A stretch of DNA of 64,000 nucleotides. Origin: Oscillospiraceae bacterium (GTDB lineage: Bacteria > Bacillota > Clostridia > Oscillospirales > Oscillospiraceae). The stretch is taken from contig CAJTGJ010000024.1 of NCBI GenBank assembly GCA_910575695.1, positions 1-64,000 on the forward strand, in the 5' to 3' direction. The translations under genes were made by a program, and so were the position numbers. Shown here piece by piece: positions 25,958 through 35,248 of the stretch (position 1 is the first letter of the stretch; each line of letters starts with the position of its first letter). The notes below the pieces were generated by a model. That model had not been told where the DNA came from, did not search any database, and worked only from the letters and a program-made list of their open reading frames with translations.

Positions 25958-28297
25958 CTATTCCCCCGTCAGCAGGGTCTTGGGAGAGATCTTCCGGATC
26001 TTCAGGGACAGCAGGCACAGCACGGCAAAGGCGAACCCCACCAGCACGGCCCCTGCGGCGGCGATGAAATCCACCGGCACCGGGAACCTGCATTTCAAAA
26101 TGCCGATTCCGCTCAGAAACAGTCCCATCAGAGGGTTGATGAGGAAGCCGCACACCGTCAGCCCGAAGGCGGTGGACAGCAGGACGGTGGGCATGAAGGA
26201 CAGCGCCGTCTGCAAAATCAGCTGTCCGGTGGTGAAGCCCAGGGCTTTCATGACGCCGTAGTCCCGGTTTTTCTGGTTCAGCATGGTGCGCACCAGCAGG
26301 TACAGCACAAAGACGATGATCACGGCGGACAGCACGAAAACCGCGATGACGATGATGGTCAACAGCGTGACATAGACAGCCGACGCCGCGTCCACGGTGG
26401 CCTGGAAATTGATCGACGCGGCTACACCGGCGCACCGCTCCGCCATATCCTCGTTGAAGCCATCGATGTCCGCCCCATCGGTGAGGCTGATGTAATAATT
26501 GGCGCTGTCCAGCGTCCCCAGCCGCTCATAGCCCGCCCGGGTGAGCAGGCAGTCCTTGCCCAGGTTGTTGGAGATCTGGGTGAAGCCCGTGATCAGGTAG
26601 TATTCCGACCTGCCGCCGCTGGTGATTTCAATTTCGTCCCCGATGCGGAATCCCTGCTCCCGGGCATACTTGGCGGCAATGGCGATCTCGTTGTCGAATT
26701 TGGGGAACCTGCCGTCGGATATCACGCTCTGGTTGTTGGCCTGGGCAAAATCGTCGCACATGGTGGCCATCAGCTCCACCCCGCCCACGTGCCAGACGTT
26801 GACGGAGTGGTACAGATAGACCTTTTCCACCCGGCTGTCCGCCCGGGCTTCCGCCAGAAATTCCTCCTCGCTGTCCGCCAGGACGCCGATGCAGGAATCC
26901 GCCGTCTCCCCCACGATCAGCTGAATGAACGGATCCGCGTTCCAGATCATGTTCTCCAGCATCAGCCCGGAAAACACCACCACCAGCGACAGCACCAGCA
27001 TGGTGGCGCAGACGGTGACGTTTTGCTTCATCCCGGACAGGGTGGTTTTCAGGGCCAGGGCGCAGTTCAGCGGCGCGTTTGCCTTGTCCAGCGGGATGTG
27101 GTTGCGCTTGAAGTTGTGGGTGGACAGGCCGGAGCGCAGGGCGGTGATGGGCTCGATTTTCCTGATCCTGCGGGATGCCAGCCCCACCGCCAGCGCCACC
27201 GCGCCGCACAGGATGGCCAGGGTGAGCACGAAGGGCAGAGGCAGGAACCGCACCGTGTAGGGGATACCCGTCTGCATGGCCATCATGGCGCTGACGCCGG
27301 GGAACAGGGCGTAGGAGAGGGCCGCGCCGGACACCGCCGCCGCCAGGGTCAGCCCCAGGAATTGGAGCAGCAGGACTCCGGACAGCTGTCCCGAGGTGTA
27401 GCCGACGGCCTTCAGCGCCCCCAGATCCTTCATATTGACCTGGATGTAGTTGATGATGTTGGAGACAATGACGATCAGGGCGATCAGCAGGACGAAAAAC
27501 GCCATGGCGCTCACGATGGAGGAGCAGATCATCTGGGCAATGTAGCGGGACTGGCTCACCAGGGCATAGGAATTGCTGACAGCCTGCACGCCGGGGAATT
27601 GGCCGGACACCGCCGTTTTCAGATCCGCCTCGAACGTCTGGCACTCCGCCCTGTCATTCAGCCGCACCGAGCAAAGGGTGGCCCGGGACGCGCACCCCAG
27701 GGCTTCCAGCTCCTCATATTTGTCCTGGGTCAGGATAAACTCCATGATGGCGCAGTTGTTGGAGCCCAGCATCGCGCTGTTGAAAAAGCCGCAGATGGTG
27801 CAGGTGATCTCATGGCCCCCCACCGTCACCGTGAAGGGTTTGCCCACGGCCGCCTCCTCCGATTGATAGAGCATGGGCAGATAGATGCCGCTGGTACAAT
27901 CGCCCTCCTCCACGATCTCGGCTTTCCCGATGGCGCGGGTCAGGGCGGCGCCCTTATCCAGAAAGACCGAATAGGTGTTTATCGTGCCGCCGTTGTAGTC
28001 AAAGATGGACAGCGCATACAGGCAGGAATCCAGCCGGAACCGGGCGGCGCGCCCGTCCCCCTCGATGGTATCGGTGAGGAACGCGCGGAATTCCGGGGAA
28101 TCGTTGTCCGCCGCAAGGTTGACGTGGCCGTCGTTGAGCCTGTCGTGACAGCGGTCGAAGTTGGCCTTGTAGTCCATGGCCAGCATCAGCCAGAGGTTGA
28201 GCATTATGGCGGCAAGGAGCATCAGCACCACAATGGCCACCGCCTGACCTTTGGCCTTACGCAGGTTGGAGCGGGCGATCAAAAGACGTTTCCCCAT
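25958..28297 (-). CDS. FtsX-type ABC transporter permease (MacB/BceB-like)
   Basis: A 779-residue membrane protein with an N-terminal helix (residues ~17-40), a large outer domain (~45-230), a first helix bundle (~235-360), a basic linker containing GLASRRIRKIEPITALRSGL (~405-425), a second outer domain and a final three-helix bundle ending KIRKISPKTLLTGE. The two FtsX repeats and their PITALR / PKTLL coupling ends are typical of transporters that detect or extrude peptides, lipids or lipoproteins. It starts 2 bp after the ATPase gene and is part of a module with a two-component system. Confidence 0.9.
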   Translation of the reverse strand: MGKRLLIARSNLRKAKGQAVAIVVLMLLAAIMLNLWLMLAMDYKANFDRCHDRLNDGHVNLAADNDSPEFRAFLTDTIEGDGRAARFRLDSCLYALSIFDYNGGTINTYSVFLDKGAALTRAIGKAEIVEEGDCTSGIYLPMLYQSEEAAVGKPFTVTVGGHEITCTICGFFNSAMLGSNNCAIMEFILTQDKYEELEALGCASRATLCSVRLNDRAECQTFEADLKTAVSGQFPGVQAVSNSYALVSQSRYIAQMICSSIVSAMAFFVLLIALIVIVSNIINYIQVNMKDLGALKAVGYTSGQLSGVLLLQFLGLTLAAAVSGAALSYALFPGVSAMMAMQTGIPYTVRFLPLPFVLTLAILCGAVALAVGLASRRIRKIEPITALRSGLSTHNFKRNHIPLDKANAPLNCALALKTTLSGMKQNVTVCATMLVLSLVVVFSGLMLENMIWNADPFIQLIVGETADSCIGVLADSEEEFLAEARADSRVEKVYLYHSVNVWHVGGVELMATMCDDFAQANNQSVISDGRFPKFDNEIAIAAKYAREQGFRIGDEIEITSGGRSEYYLITGFTQISNNLGKDCLLTRAGYERLGTLDSANYYISLTDGADIDGFNEDMAERCAGVAASINFQATVDAASAVYVTLLTIIVIAVFVLSAVIIVFVLYLLVRTMLNQKNRDYGVMKALGFTTGQLILQTALSFMPTVLLSTAFGLTVCGFLINPLMGLFLSGIGILKCRFPVPVDFIAAAGAVLVGFAFAVLCLLSLKIRKISPKTLLTGE

Positions 28298-28299
28298 GG

Positions 28300-29058
28300 T
28301 TACCACCCCATCTCCTGGAGGAACGCGGACAGCTTTTTGTGCCGCTGGACGTCGCCGTGGACGTACCGGCCCAGATCGCACTCGCCCAGGATCACGCCGT
28401 CCTTCAAATACAAAATGCGGTTCCCCCGCCGGGCGGAGCGCATATCGTGGGTGACCATGACCACGCTCTGGCCCCGCTCGTTGAACCGGGTCAGGGTGTC
28501 CAGCACGTCCAGCCCCGTCTGGGAGTTCAGCGCCCCCGTGGGCTCGTCGGCGAACAAAATCTCCGGCGCGTTGATGAGCGCCCGGACGATGCCCGCCCGC
28601 TGGGCCTCGCCGCCGGAGATCTGGGCGGGGAATTTCCGCTGGGCCTCCTCCGATATGCCCACCGCCGCGAACAGCTCCCCCGCCCGCCGGACCAGGGCCT
28701 TTTTGTCCCTGCCCGCCAGCAGGCCCGCGGCCAGCACGTTGTCCAGCACGCTCATGCCGTCGATGAGATAGATCTGCTGGAACACGAAGCCGCAGTGCTC
28801 CCGCCGGAACACCGCCAGGGCGTCCTGGGACAGGTCGGAAATGACCCGCTCCCCGAAGGTGATGGCCCCCAGGGTGGGGGTGTCCATGCCGGACAGGGCG
28901 TACAGCAGGGTGGACTTGCCCGCGCCGCTGGCCCCCATGATAACGGTGAAGTCGCCCTTGTACAGCTCCAGGTCGATGTTCCTCAGCACGTGCTGCATGG
29001 AACCGCCGTTGGAGAAGGATTTGCTCAGCTTTTCGGTTTGTAACAGGATTTCTTTCAT
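28300..29058 (-). CDS. ABC transporter ATPase, LolD/MacB type
   Basis: A 252-residue ATPase with Walker A GASGAGKST, the Q-loop region FVFQQIYLIDGMSVLDNV, signature ISGGEAQRAGIVRAL, and Walker B EILFADEPTGALNSQTG, all diagnostic of ATPases that partner FtsX permeases. It lies between the permease and a histidine kinase gene; a pair of direct repeats in the 78-bp spacer before it could bind the response regulator. Confidence 0.93.
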   Translation of the reverse strand: MKEILLQTEKLSKSFSNGGSMQHVLRNIDLELYKGDFTVIMGASGAGKSTLLYALSGMDTPTLGAITFGERVISDLSQDALAVFRREHCGFVFQQIYLIDGMSVLDNVLAAGLLAGRDKKALVRRAGELFAAVGISEEAQRKFPAQISGGEAQRAGIVRALINAPEILFADEPTGALNSQTGLDVLDTLTRFNERGQSVVMVTHDMRSARRGNRILYLKDGVILGECDLGRYVHGDVQRHKKLSAFLQEMGW

Positions 29059-29103
29059 AATGGGATTACCCTCCTTTGCACATCCTATTTTGAGGGTTGA
29101 ACC

Positions 29104-29135
29104 CTTAACTGTCTTTACGCAATCCTTAAATGTCT
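29104..29135 (-). promoter_or_regulatory. direct-repeat candidate response-regulator site
   Basis: Two copies of CTTAAmTGTCT (29104-29114 CTTAACTGTCT and 29125-29135 CTTAAATGTCT, plus-strand reading) are 21 bp apart, two helical turns, directly upstream of the ABC ATPase gene and before a TAGGAT-like -10 on the minus strand. OmpR-type regulators usually bind such direct repeats. Confidence 0.5.
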
Positions 29136-29136
29136 C

Positions 29137-30402
29137 TTAAATCCCGGCGCTGAGGGCGATCCAAACCACCGCCCTCAGCCCGGAGTCCCCGTTTTCCACC
29201 ACCAGCCGCCCGCCCATCTCCCGCATACAGTGGTCGGCGATGTACAGGCCCAGCCCCGCGCCCTCCACGCCCCCGGCGTTGCCGCCCCGCATGAATTTCT
29301 CCTTCAGCCGGGGCAGCTCCCGCTCGTCCACGCCGCCGCCGAAGTCCTCTATGCGGACGGTCAGATAGGCATCCCCCATCTCCACCGTCACGCCGATGCT
29401 TGTGCCGGCGTATTTGTAGGAGTTGGCGAAAAGATTGTCAAAGACCTCCTGTAAGCGCAGCCTGTCCGCGAACAGGAGGCAGCCGGGAATCTCGGGCAGC
29501 TCCGCACGGCGCAGGTAGTCCGCGTTTTCCAGCAGGATGCGCAGCTCCCCGCTTTTCATGTCCTCCGGCGTGACGGCCAGCTGGTCAAGCTCCTCCAGCG
29601 CGGCGGAAAACAGGTTGGACACCAGGGTGCTGATCTGGTCCGCCTTCTGGATGATCTGCCGGTAATTCTCCCGGTGCCTGCCCTCCGGGGACAGGGCCTC
29701 GCCTACCTCAGACGCCGCCTTGATGCTGGCCACCGGCGTCTTGATGTCGTGGGACAGCTTGGCGATCAGCTCCTTTTTCTCCGCCGCCGCCTTTGCCTCC
29801 GCCAGCCGGGCCCTTTTCAGCTCACAGCGCATCAGGTCGAAGCTCTCGGTAAAGGCCCCGAACAGGTTGTGCCGCTCCATTTCCAGGGGGATGTCCAGAT
29901 TCCCCGCCGCCACCCGCCGGGCAAATCGCTCCAATCTGCGGAAGGGGAGCACTACGGTGCGGCGCATATAGCAGAAATATCCCACGCAGGCCGCCAGCTG
30001 GGCCAGCATGGCCAGTCCGGCCAGCAGGACGACGGCCCGCCGCTCCTCCTGAAGGGTCCGGGCGGTATCATTGTCCACGATGAGCGTTCCCGCAGGCGCA
30101 CCGTTGACCCGCACCTCCAGGATGGTATCCCGGTGGGCCACGGCGGCGTTGACGCTCTCGCTCAGCCCCGGCCTGGCGCGGTACAAAACCGTTCCGGCGG
30201 CGTCCAGCACCACGTAATCAACCCCGGTCCCGTTGACATGGCCGTCCAGGGAATCCCAGTCCCGCTGTACGGTGTGCAGAACCTCGTTGACCGCTACCGT
30301 GTCCTGGGTGTTATCCATCTGGCGTCCCGCCAGCAGGAACAGCGCAAAGAATTCCAGGGCCAGGGCCAGGATCAGGCCCGAAAAAAAGATTCTGTTCCTC
30401 AT
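29137..30402 (-). CDS. sensor histidine kinase
   Basis: A 421-residue membrane kinase: helix at ~7-25, an outer sensing domain of ~95 residues, second helix at ~125-147, HAMP-like linker (PFRRLERFARRVAAGNLDIPLE), dimerisation box KLSHDIKTPVASIKAASEVG with the phosphorylated histidine, and an ATP-binding domain (FDNLFANSYKYAG, VRIEDFGGGVDE, GAGLGLYIADHCMREMGG). Its start overlaps the end of the response regulator gene by 4 bp. With the ABC genes downstream it likely forms a sense-and-respond module for an extracellular compound. Confidence 0.93.
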   Translation of the reverse strand: MRNRIFFSGLILALALEFFALFLLAGRQMDNTQDTVAVNEVLHTVQRDWDSLDGHVNGTGVDYVVLDAAGTVLYRARPGLSESVNAAVAHRDTILEVRVNGAPAGTLIVDNDTARTLQEERRAVVLLAGLAMLAQLAACVGYFCYMRRTVVLPFRRLERFARRVAAGNLDIPLEMERHNLFGAFTESFDLMRCELKRARLAEAKAAAEKKELIAKLSHDIKTPVASIKAASEVGEALSPEGRHRENYRQIIQKADQISTLVSNLFSAALEELDQLAVTPEDMKSGELRILLENADYLRRAELPEIPGCLLFADRLRLQEVFDNLFANSYKYAGTSIGVTVEMGDAYLTVRIEDFGGGVDERELPRLKEKFMRGGNAGGVEGAGLGLYIADHCMREMGGRLVVENGDSGLRAVVWIALSAGI

Positions 30403-31079
30403 TCCCCGCCCCCCTGGAAGCGGTAGCCCTCGCCCCAGGCGGTGAGGATGTATTCCGGACGGCTGGGCTCCCGCTCCACGGCCTCCCGCAACCTGCGTAT
30501 GTGTACGTTCAGCGTGCCGTCCCCGGTGAATTTGTTTTCCCAGACCTGCTCAAACAGCTCCTGCTTGGGGATCATCCGGCCCTGGTTCCGGATGAGGTAG
30601 GCCAGCAGCTTGAACTCCAGCGCCGTCAGCCGGACGGGGGCCCCCTCCACCAGCACCTGCCGGGTGCGGAGGTCCACCCGCAGACGCCCGTCGGCGTAGC
30701 CCCCGCCCTCCTGCCCCCCGCAGCGTTTCAGCACCGCTCTGACCTTGGCCAGCAGGACGCTGAGGGAATAGGGCTTTGGGATATAGTCGTCGCCGCCGAT
30801 GGTGAGGGCGGCGATCTGGTCGTCGTCGCTGGTGCGGGCGGAGATGAACAGGATGGGGGCCTCCACGGTCTCCCGGAGCTCCCGGCACAGGTCAAAGCCG
30901 CTCCCGTCTCCCAGGTTGATATCCAGCAGCAGGAGCCGCGCGGAGTGCTCCAGGAGGAACGTCCGGCAGTCCGCGGCGCTGTACACGGCGGCGGCGGAAA
31001 CCCCGAACAGGTTGAAATATTCCGCCGTGCTGTCCGCCAGCAGCTTCTCATCGTCGATCATCAGGCAGTCATAGGTCAT
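30399..31079 (-). CDS. OmpR-family response regulator
   Basis: A 226-residue regulator: receiver domain with acidic pocket (CLMIDDEKLL), phospho-acceptor aspartate in LLLLDINLGDGSG, conserved Lys in DDYIPKPYSLSVLLAKV, then a winged-helix output domain (RLTALEFKLLAYLIRNQGRM, NVHIRRLREAVE, ILTAWGEGYRF). It is the first gene of the regulatory pair and of the whole ABC module, with its own promoter just upstream. Confidence 0.94.
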   Translation of the reverse strand: MTYDCLMIDDEKLLADSTAEYFNLFGVSAAAVYSAADCRTFLLEHSARLLLLDINLGDGSGFDLCRELRETVEAPILFISARTSDDDQIAALTIGGDDYIPKPYSLSVLLAKVRAVLKRCGGQEGGGYADGRLRVDLRTRQVLVEGAPVRLTALEFKLLAYLIRNQGRMIPKQELFEQVWENKFTGDGTLNVHIRRLREAVEREPSRPEYILTAWGEGYRFQGGGE

Positions 31080-31130
31080 AGTCCCTCTCCTTCCGGCCCG
31101 CTTTGGGATGGATTGCTTTCGAGTGGTTTG

Positions 31131-31159
31131 ACTATACTACTTGCGGGAGAAAATATCAA
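31131..31159 (-). promoter_or_regulatory. promoter of the two-component operon
   Basis: Minus-strand TTGATA and TATAGT separated by 17 bp, about 50 bp before the response regulator start. Confidence 0.65.
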
Positions 31160-31247
31160 GGGAGGATGCGTCCCCGCTGGTCTGGCAGGGCAGAAATTGA
31201 CTTCCGCCAGGACAGCAACGTGACGAAAAAACCGGGCAATCTCCCCA

Positions 31248-31275
31248 TTGACAGGCGGGTACAGCCTGATAAAAT
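31248..31275 (+). promoter_or_regulatory. promoter of the sulfatase gene
   Basis: TTGACA and TAAAAT with a 16-bp spacer, about 65 bp before the sulfatase ATG. It is divergent from the two-component promoter. Confidence 0.65.
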
Positions 31276-31339
31276 AAAAAGGACAGAAACGCCTGTACCC
31301 CAGGGAAACGGGCTGAATCAAGCTGATGGAGGCGGAATT

Positions 31340-32770
31340 ATGGACAACCGGCCCAACCTCATCCTGCTCATGGCCGACCAGTTCCGGGGGGACTGCCTGG
31401 GCATCGCGGGTCACCCCGATGTGAAAACCCCTTACCTGGATTCCCTCGCGGCGGACGGCGTGTATTTCCCCAACGCCTATTCCGCCTGTCCCACCTGCGT
31501 GCCCGCCCGGGCCAGCCTGTACACCGGCATGACCCACGTCCACGCGGGGCGGGTGGGGTATGAGGACCTGGCGCCCTGGAACTATGAGCACACCCTGGCC
31601 GGGGAACTGGCCCGGGCGGGCTATTACACCCAGTGCGTGGGCAAGATGCACGTACACCCCCTGCGCAGCCGCCTGGGCTTCCACGACGTGCGTCTGCACG
31701 ACGGCTATCTCCACGCCTACCGCCGCCCCGACACCCCCGCCTATGAGGACCAGCGGCGGGCGGACGACTACTACTGGTGGCTGAAGGGAGAGCTGGGGGC
31801 GGCGGCGGACCCAACCGACACCGGGATGGACTGCAACGGCTGGACGGCCCGGCCCTGGATGCTGGAGGAGAAATACCATCCCACCAACTGGGCGGCGGCG
31901 GAATGCCTGGACTTCCTCCGCCGCCGGGACAGGAGCACCCCCTTCTTCCTCATGGCCAGCTTTGTGCGGCCCCATCCGCCCCTGGATCCCCCGGCGTACT
32001 ATTTCGACCTCTATAACAGCAGGGAGCTGGCCCCGCCCTGGCGGGGGGACTGGAACTGGACACAGCGGGCGCGGGAGGCCCAGCACAGCTATCATGCCCA
32101 GACCGCGCCGCTGGATCCGGAATTCATCCACCAGATGCGGGCGGGGTATTACGCCTCCATCACCCACCTGGACCACCAGATCGGGCGGCTGGTCTCCGGA
32201 CTGGCGGAGGAGGGGCTGATGGACAACACGGTGATCCTGTTCGTGTCCGACCACGGGGAGATGCTGGGGGACCACCTGTTCTTCCAGAAGGCCAAGCCCT
32301 ATCAGGGCAGCGTGCGGGTGCCTCTGTTCCTGTCCGGCCCGGAGCGGCTGGTGGGCCGGGGCGTGCGGGGGGACCTGGCGGAGCTGCGGGACGTGATGCC
32401 CACCCTGCTGGAGCTGGCGGGAGCCCCCATCCCGGACACGGTGGACGGGGCGAGCCTGCTCCACGGCGTGGACCGGACCTGGCTCCACGGCGAGCACGCC
32501 CTGGGACAGGATTCCATGCACTTCATCGTCACCAGGCGGGACAAGTTCGTGTGGTACTCCCAGACGGGGCTGGAGCTGTACTTCGACCTGGAGCGCGACC
32601 CCCGCGAAACCCGCAACGCCATTGCCGACCCGGACTGCGCCCAGCGGGCGGCGGAGCTGCGCGGCCTGCTCATACAGGAGCTTGCGGGCCGGGAGGAGGG
32701 CTACAGCGACGGGGAACGGCTCATCGTGGGCTGTACGCCGAAAACGGTACTCGACTGCGTTTCCAAATAA
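31340..32770 (+). CDS. sulfatase, Cys-type (formylglycine-dependent)
   Basis: A 476-residue hydrolase of sulfate esters. The active-site signature CVPARASLYTG begins at about Cys53; this cysteine must be converted to formylglycine, which in anaerobes needs a radical-SAM maturase, and one is encoded at 39726 in the same region. Metal-binding and catalytic segments are visible: LILLMADQFRGD at the start, CVGKMHVHP, and LFVSDHGEMLGDH. No signal peptide is seen, so it appears to act in the cytosol on imported sulfated sugars. The ATG at 31340 follows GGAGGCGG. Neighbouring GH112 and sugar ABC genes point to a sulfated host glycan. Confidence 0.92.
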   Translation: MDNRPNLILLMADQFRGDCLGIAGHPDVKTPYLDSLAADGVYFPNAYSACPTCVPARASLYTGMTHVHAGRVGYEDLAPWNYEHTLAGELARAGYYTQCVGKMHVHPLRSRLGFHDVRLHDGYLHAYRRPDTPAYEDQRRADDYYWWLKGELGAAADPTDTGMDCNGWTARPWMLEEKYHPTNWAAAECLDFLRRRDRSTPFFLMASFVRPHPPLDPPAYYFDLYNSRELAPPWRGDWNWTQRAREAQHSYHAQTAPLDPEFIHQMRAGYYASITHLDHQIGRLVSGLAEEGLMDNTVILFVSDHGEMLGDHLFFQKAKPYQGSVRVPLFLSGPERLVGRGVRGDLAELRDVMPTLLELAGAPIPDTVDGASLLHGVDRTWLHGEHALGQDSMHFIVTRRDKFVWYSQTGLELYFDLERDPRETRNAIADPDCAQRAAELRGLLIQELAGREEGYSDGERLIVGCTPKTVLDCVSK

Positions 32771-32812
32771 AAAAGCATCCCCGGCCTGGGCTCCAGGCCG
32801 GGGATGCTTTTT
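32768..32812. terminator. bidirectional terminator, sulfatase / GH112
   Basis: AAAAAGCATCCCCGGCCTGG, short loop, exact complement ending in CTTTTT, between the convergent sulfatase and phosphorylase genes. The minus-strand stop codon of GH112 lies at its edge. Confidence 0.88.
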
Positions 32813-34980
32813 CAGATTTCGTACCAGCGGATCTCGTTGGAAGCCAGCTCCAGCGGGAAGCTGGAGCCATCCCCCCGGTATACAGTGGTGGACTGGGGCT
32901 GGTAGGTGTTGTTCACCACGCAGTATTTCCCGTTGGCGGGGAACGCGTGCACCTCCGCGTTGGGGTTGGCGGAGAACCAGCGGTGCAGGCCGTCCTCGTC
33001 ATGGGCGGACCAGAGGATGGCCCGGTGGAGCACGCGGCTGTTTTCAAAGGAGTAGGGCAGTCCGGACAGATAGACCGAGCGGCCCGTCCCGTACTCGTTT
33101 ACCGCCATCTGGACCTCCTTGTCCCGGCAGACCAGCACCTGTGCGCCCTCCAGGGCGTAAATGCCCTTTTTGCCCTCGCCGAAGTCCACCTCGCCGGCGC
33201 AGTCCGCCAGGATGAAGTGGCCGGGATGCTCCTCCCAGTTGTACTTGTCGTAGCTCAGGGTGAAGCCCGTCTCCTTCTCCACCCCCAGCGCCCCGGCCAG
33301 CTGGAGGCAGCGGCCCTGGTACTGGTGTCCGGAGGGCTCGCCCACGCCGATGAACCCGCCGCCGTTCCAGATAAAGCCCCGGATGGCGGCGGACACGTCC
33401 GGATCCTCCCAGACCGCGCCGCCGGTGTGGGCGGTGTCCCCGTCCCCCACGTTGAGCAGCACGTCGATGCCGTCCAGCACATGGGGATCGGCCTTGATCT
33501 CGTCGAAGCTGAGGAAGCGCACGTCGAAGGGCGCGCCGGACAGGGCCTCGATCACCCCGGCGTAGGAATAATTCTGCTTCTGGTACAGGGCGTGGTGCAC
33601 CATGTGGCACCCCCAGGAGCGGGCTTTGCCCCAGCTGTTGAGCACCGCCACGGTCTTGGCGCAGTAGGGGGTGGCGCCCTTGATGTTTTCGTACAGCTCC
33701 CGGAACTCGCCGCACACGCTCTCCACGTAGTCAATGAACTCCGGGAACTGGCAGGCCAGCTTCAGATAGCCGCCGTAGCCGATGCGGTCGATGGGCTTGC
33801 GCAGGATGGCCCGCCGGGCGGTGACCCAGTTCTCCCGGGCCTCCTTCACCGGGTCGCCCCCCTCGTGGAAGGTGTCCGGGAAGAAGTAGGGCAGGAAGCG
33901 CCCCTCGGTGTATTTCACGCCGGGGATATCGGAAATCAGCCGCAGGGTGGAGCCGTTGCCCACGCTGCCCACCACCGCGTCCAGCCCGATGGTCTTGAAC
34001 TCGTCCATGTAGGGCTCGGTGCCGATGAAGTGGTCTCCCAGGAACATCATGGCTTCCTTGCCCAGCTCATGGGTGATGTCCACCATTTCCCTGGCCAGGG
34101 CGGCCACCTCCCGGCGCTGGAAGGCCATGAAGTCCTTGAACTCCCTGGACGGCACCCGGTATTGGTTGTTGTAGTAGCCCTGGTCGATGATGAACTCGGG
34201 GCGGAACTTATAGCCGGCCTCCCGCTCAAACCGCTCCAGGATGTACGGGGAGACAGAGGCGGAATAGCCGTACCAATCCACGTATTTCTCCCGCTTCAGC
34301 TCGTCGAACAGCAGGGTGAACTGGTGGAAGAAGGTGGTGTACCGGATCACGTCCACATAGGGGTGGTCCGCGATGAATTTCCGCAGGCGCTCCATGGTGA
34401 AGGCCCGGGTTTTGGGCTGGCGCACGTCAAAGGTGATCTGGTGCTCAAAATTGGTCCAGCCGTTGGTGACGGCGTTGTACATATGCACCGGGTCCCAGAT
34501 GAGGTAGGCCAGGAAACTCGCCGTGTACTCATGGAAGGGGACAGGGGCGGCGACGGTCACGCAGCCCGCCTCCTTGTCATAGCTCCACCCGTCCGCGGGT
34601 ATGGGCTGTCCCGCGGTGCGGTCCACCACCTCCCACCAGCGCTTGATGTCATCCCGGGTGTTCACCTCCATCAGTTCGGAGCTGACCCCCCGCATCAGCG
34701 GGATGGACAGCGGCCCGTCCCCGGCGGTGTAAAAGCCGGTCATGATGTAGCACTGCTGCACCTCGTCGGGATTGGCCTTTGCCCAGGCGTTGTCCTTCCG
34801 GGTGGTGTAGTAGGTGGAGTACACCTTTGCGTCCACGCTTTTGAGCTCCTCGGGGTAATCGGTGCCGTCGCAGTCCCGGATGGCGTCCGCCCCCCAGCGC
34901 TTGAGAATTTCCAGCGTCTCGGGCACCACGTCCACATCCGTGGGAATGGTGACCCGTCCTTTGTGTATTGTTTCTGCCAT
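32812..34980 (-). CDS. GH112 galactosyl-N-acetylhexosamine phosphorylase
   Basis: A 722-residue cytosolic enzyme of family GH112, which splits galactosyl-beta-1,3-N-acetylglucosamine (lacto-N-biose) or -N-acetylgalactosamine (galacto-N-biose) with phosphate to give galactose 1-phosphate. The sequence shows the family N-terminus GRVTIPTDVDVVPETLEILKRWGADAIRDCDGTDYP with the catalytic Asp region, FYTAGDGPLSIPLMRG, and the barrel region VIRYTTFFHQFTLLFDE. The C-terminal part carries a glutamine-amidotransferase-like fold (VLLNVGDGDTAHTGG). Related enzymes prefer galactosyl-rhamnose, so specificity is not certain. It lies downstream of a sugar ABC transporter on the same strand. Confidence 0.88.
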   Translation of the reverse strand: MAETIHKGRVTIPTDVDVVPETLEILKRWGADAIRDCDGTDYPEELKSVDAKVYSTYYTTRKDNAWAKANPDEVQQCYIMTGFYTAGDGPLSIPLMRGVSSELMEVNTRDDIKRWWEVVDRTAGQPIPADGWSYDKEAGCVTVAAPVPFHEYTASFLAYLIWDPVHMYNAVTNGWTNFEHQITFDVRQPKTRAFTMERLRKFIADHPYVDVIRYTTFFHQFTLLFDELKREKYVDWYGYSASVSPYILERFEREAGYKFRPEFIIDQGYYNNQYRVPSREFKDFMAFQRREVAALAREMVDITHELGKEAMMFLGDHFIGTEPYMDEFKTIGLDAVVGSVGNGSTLRLISDIPGVKYTEGRFLPYFFPDTFHEGGDPVKEARENWVTARRAILRKPIDRIGYGGYLKLACQFPEFIDYVESVCGEFRELYENIKGATPYCAKTVAVLNSWGKARSWGCHMVHHALYQKQNYSYAGVIEALSGAPFDVRFLSFDEIKADPHVLDGIDVLLNVGDGDTAHTGGAVWEDPDVSAAIRGFIWNGGGFIGVGEPSGHQYQGRCLQLAGALGVEKETGFTLSYDKYNWEEHPGHFILADCAGEVDFGEGKKGIYALEGAQVLVCRDKEVQMAVNEYGTGRSVYLSGLPYSFENSRVLHRAILWSAHDEDGLHRWFSANPNAEVHAFPANGKYCVVNNTYQPQSTTVYRGDGSSFPLELASNEIRWYEI

Positions 34981-35026
34981 AGTGAAAGAATCCTCCCTGT
35001 TTATGCTGCCAGATTGTTTTGCGTCC
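34981..35026. other. spacer before GH112
   Basis: Contains the GAGGATT-type ribosome binding site of the GH112 gene and no clear promoter; the gene may be read from the transporter operon. Confidence 0.3.
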
Positions 35027-35178
35027 CAGAACCACTTTGCGTCAATTTCCAGACAGAACACTCCCAGAACCGCTTCATGCCAGCCGCCGGACAGAACGCC
35101 CTCAGAACCGCTTCACGCCAGCCGCCGGACAAAACGCTCCCAGGGCTGCTTCGTGCCAGTCGTCGAGCAGAAATGTCT
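35027..35178. repeat. four tandem 38-bp repeats
   Basis: Units start at 35027, 35065, 35103 and 35141, each 38 bp and beginning CAG. The two central units differ at only a few positions (CAGAACCGCTTCAyGCCAGC at the start of each); the outer ones are more diverged. Each unit carries a GCCGCCGGACA-like core. The array lies between the sugar permease and GH112 genes and leads straight into palindromic element copy 3. It is not CRISPR: there are no spacers. Confidence 0.85.
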
Positions 35179-35189
35179 CAGCCCCGCAC

Positions 35190-35248
35190 TGCGGCGGTAA
35201 CGAGCATAAAGCTCTTTTTGGTTACTTTTTCTCTCGAGAAAAAGTAAC
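35190..35248. repeat. post-stop palindromic element, copy 3
   Basis: On the minus strand the palindrome (arms GTTACTTTTTCTC, 35221-35248) abuts the stop codon of the permease gene with no gap, followed by CAAAAAGAGC and a GAGC..GCTC stem. Both arms carry the same C-to-A / G-to-T change relative to the other copies, so pairing is kept. Confidence 0.8.

Noticed and set aside
35027..35178. Possible CRISPR array
   Set aside because: Units are contiguous with no spacers and no cas genes are near.
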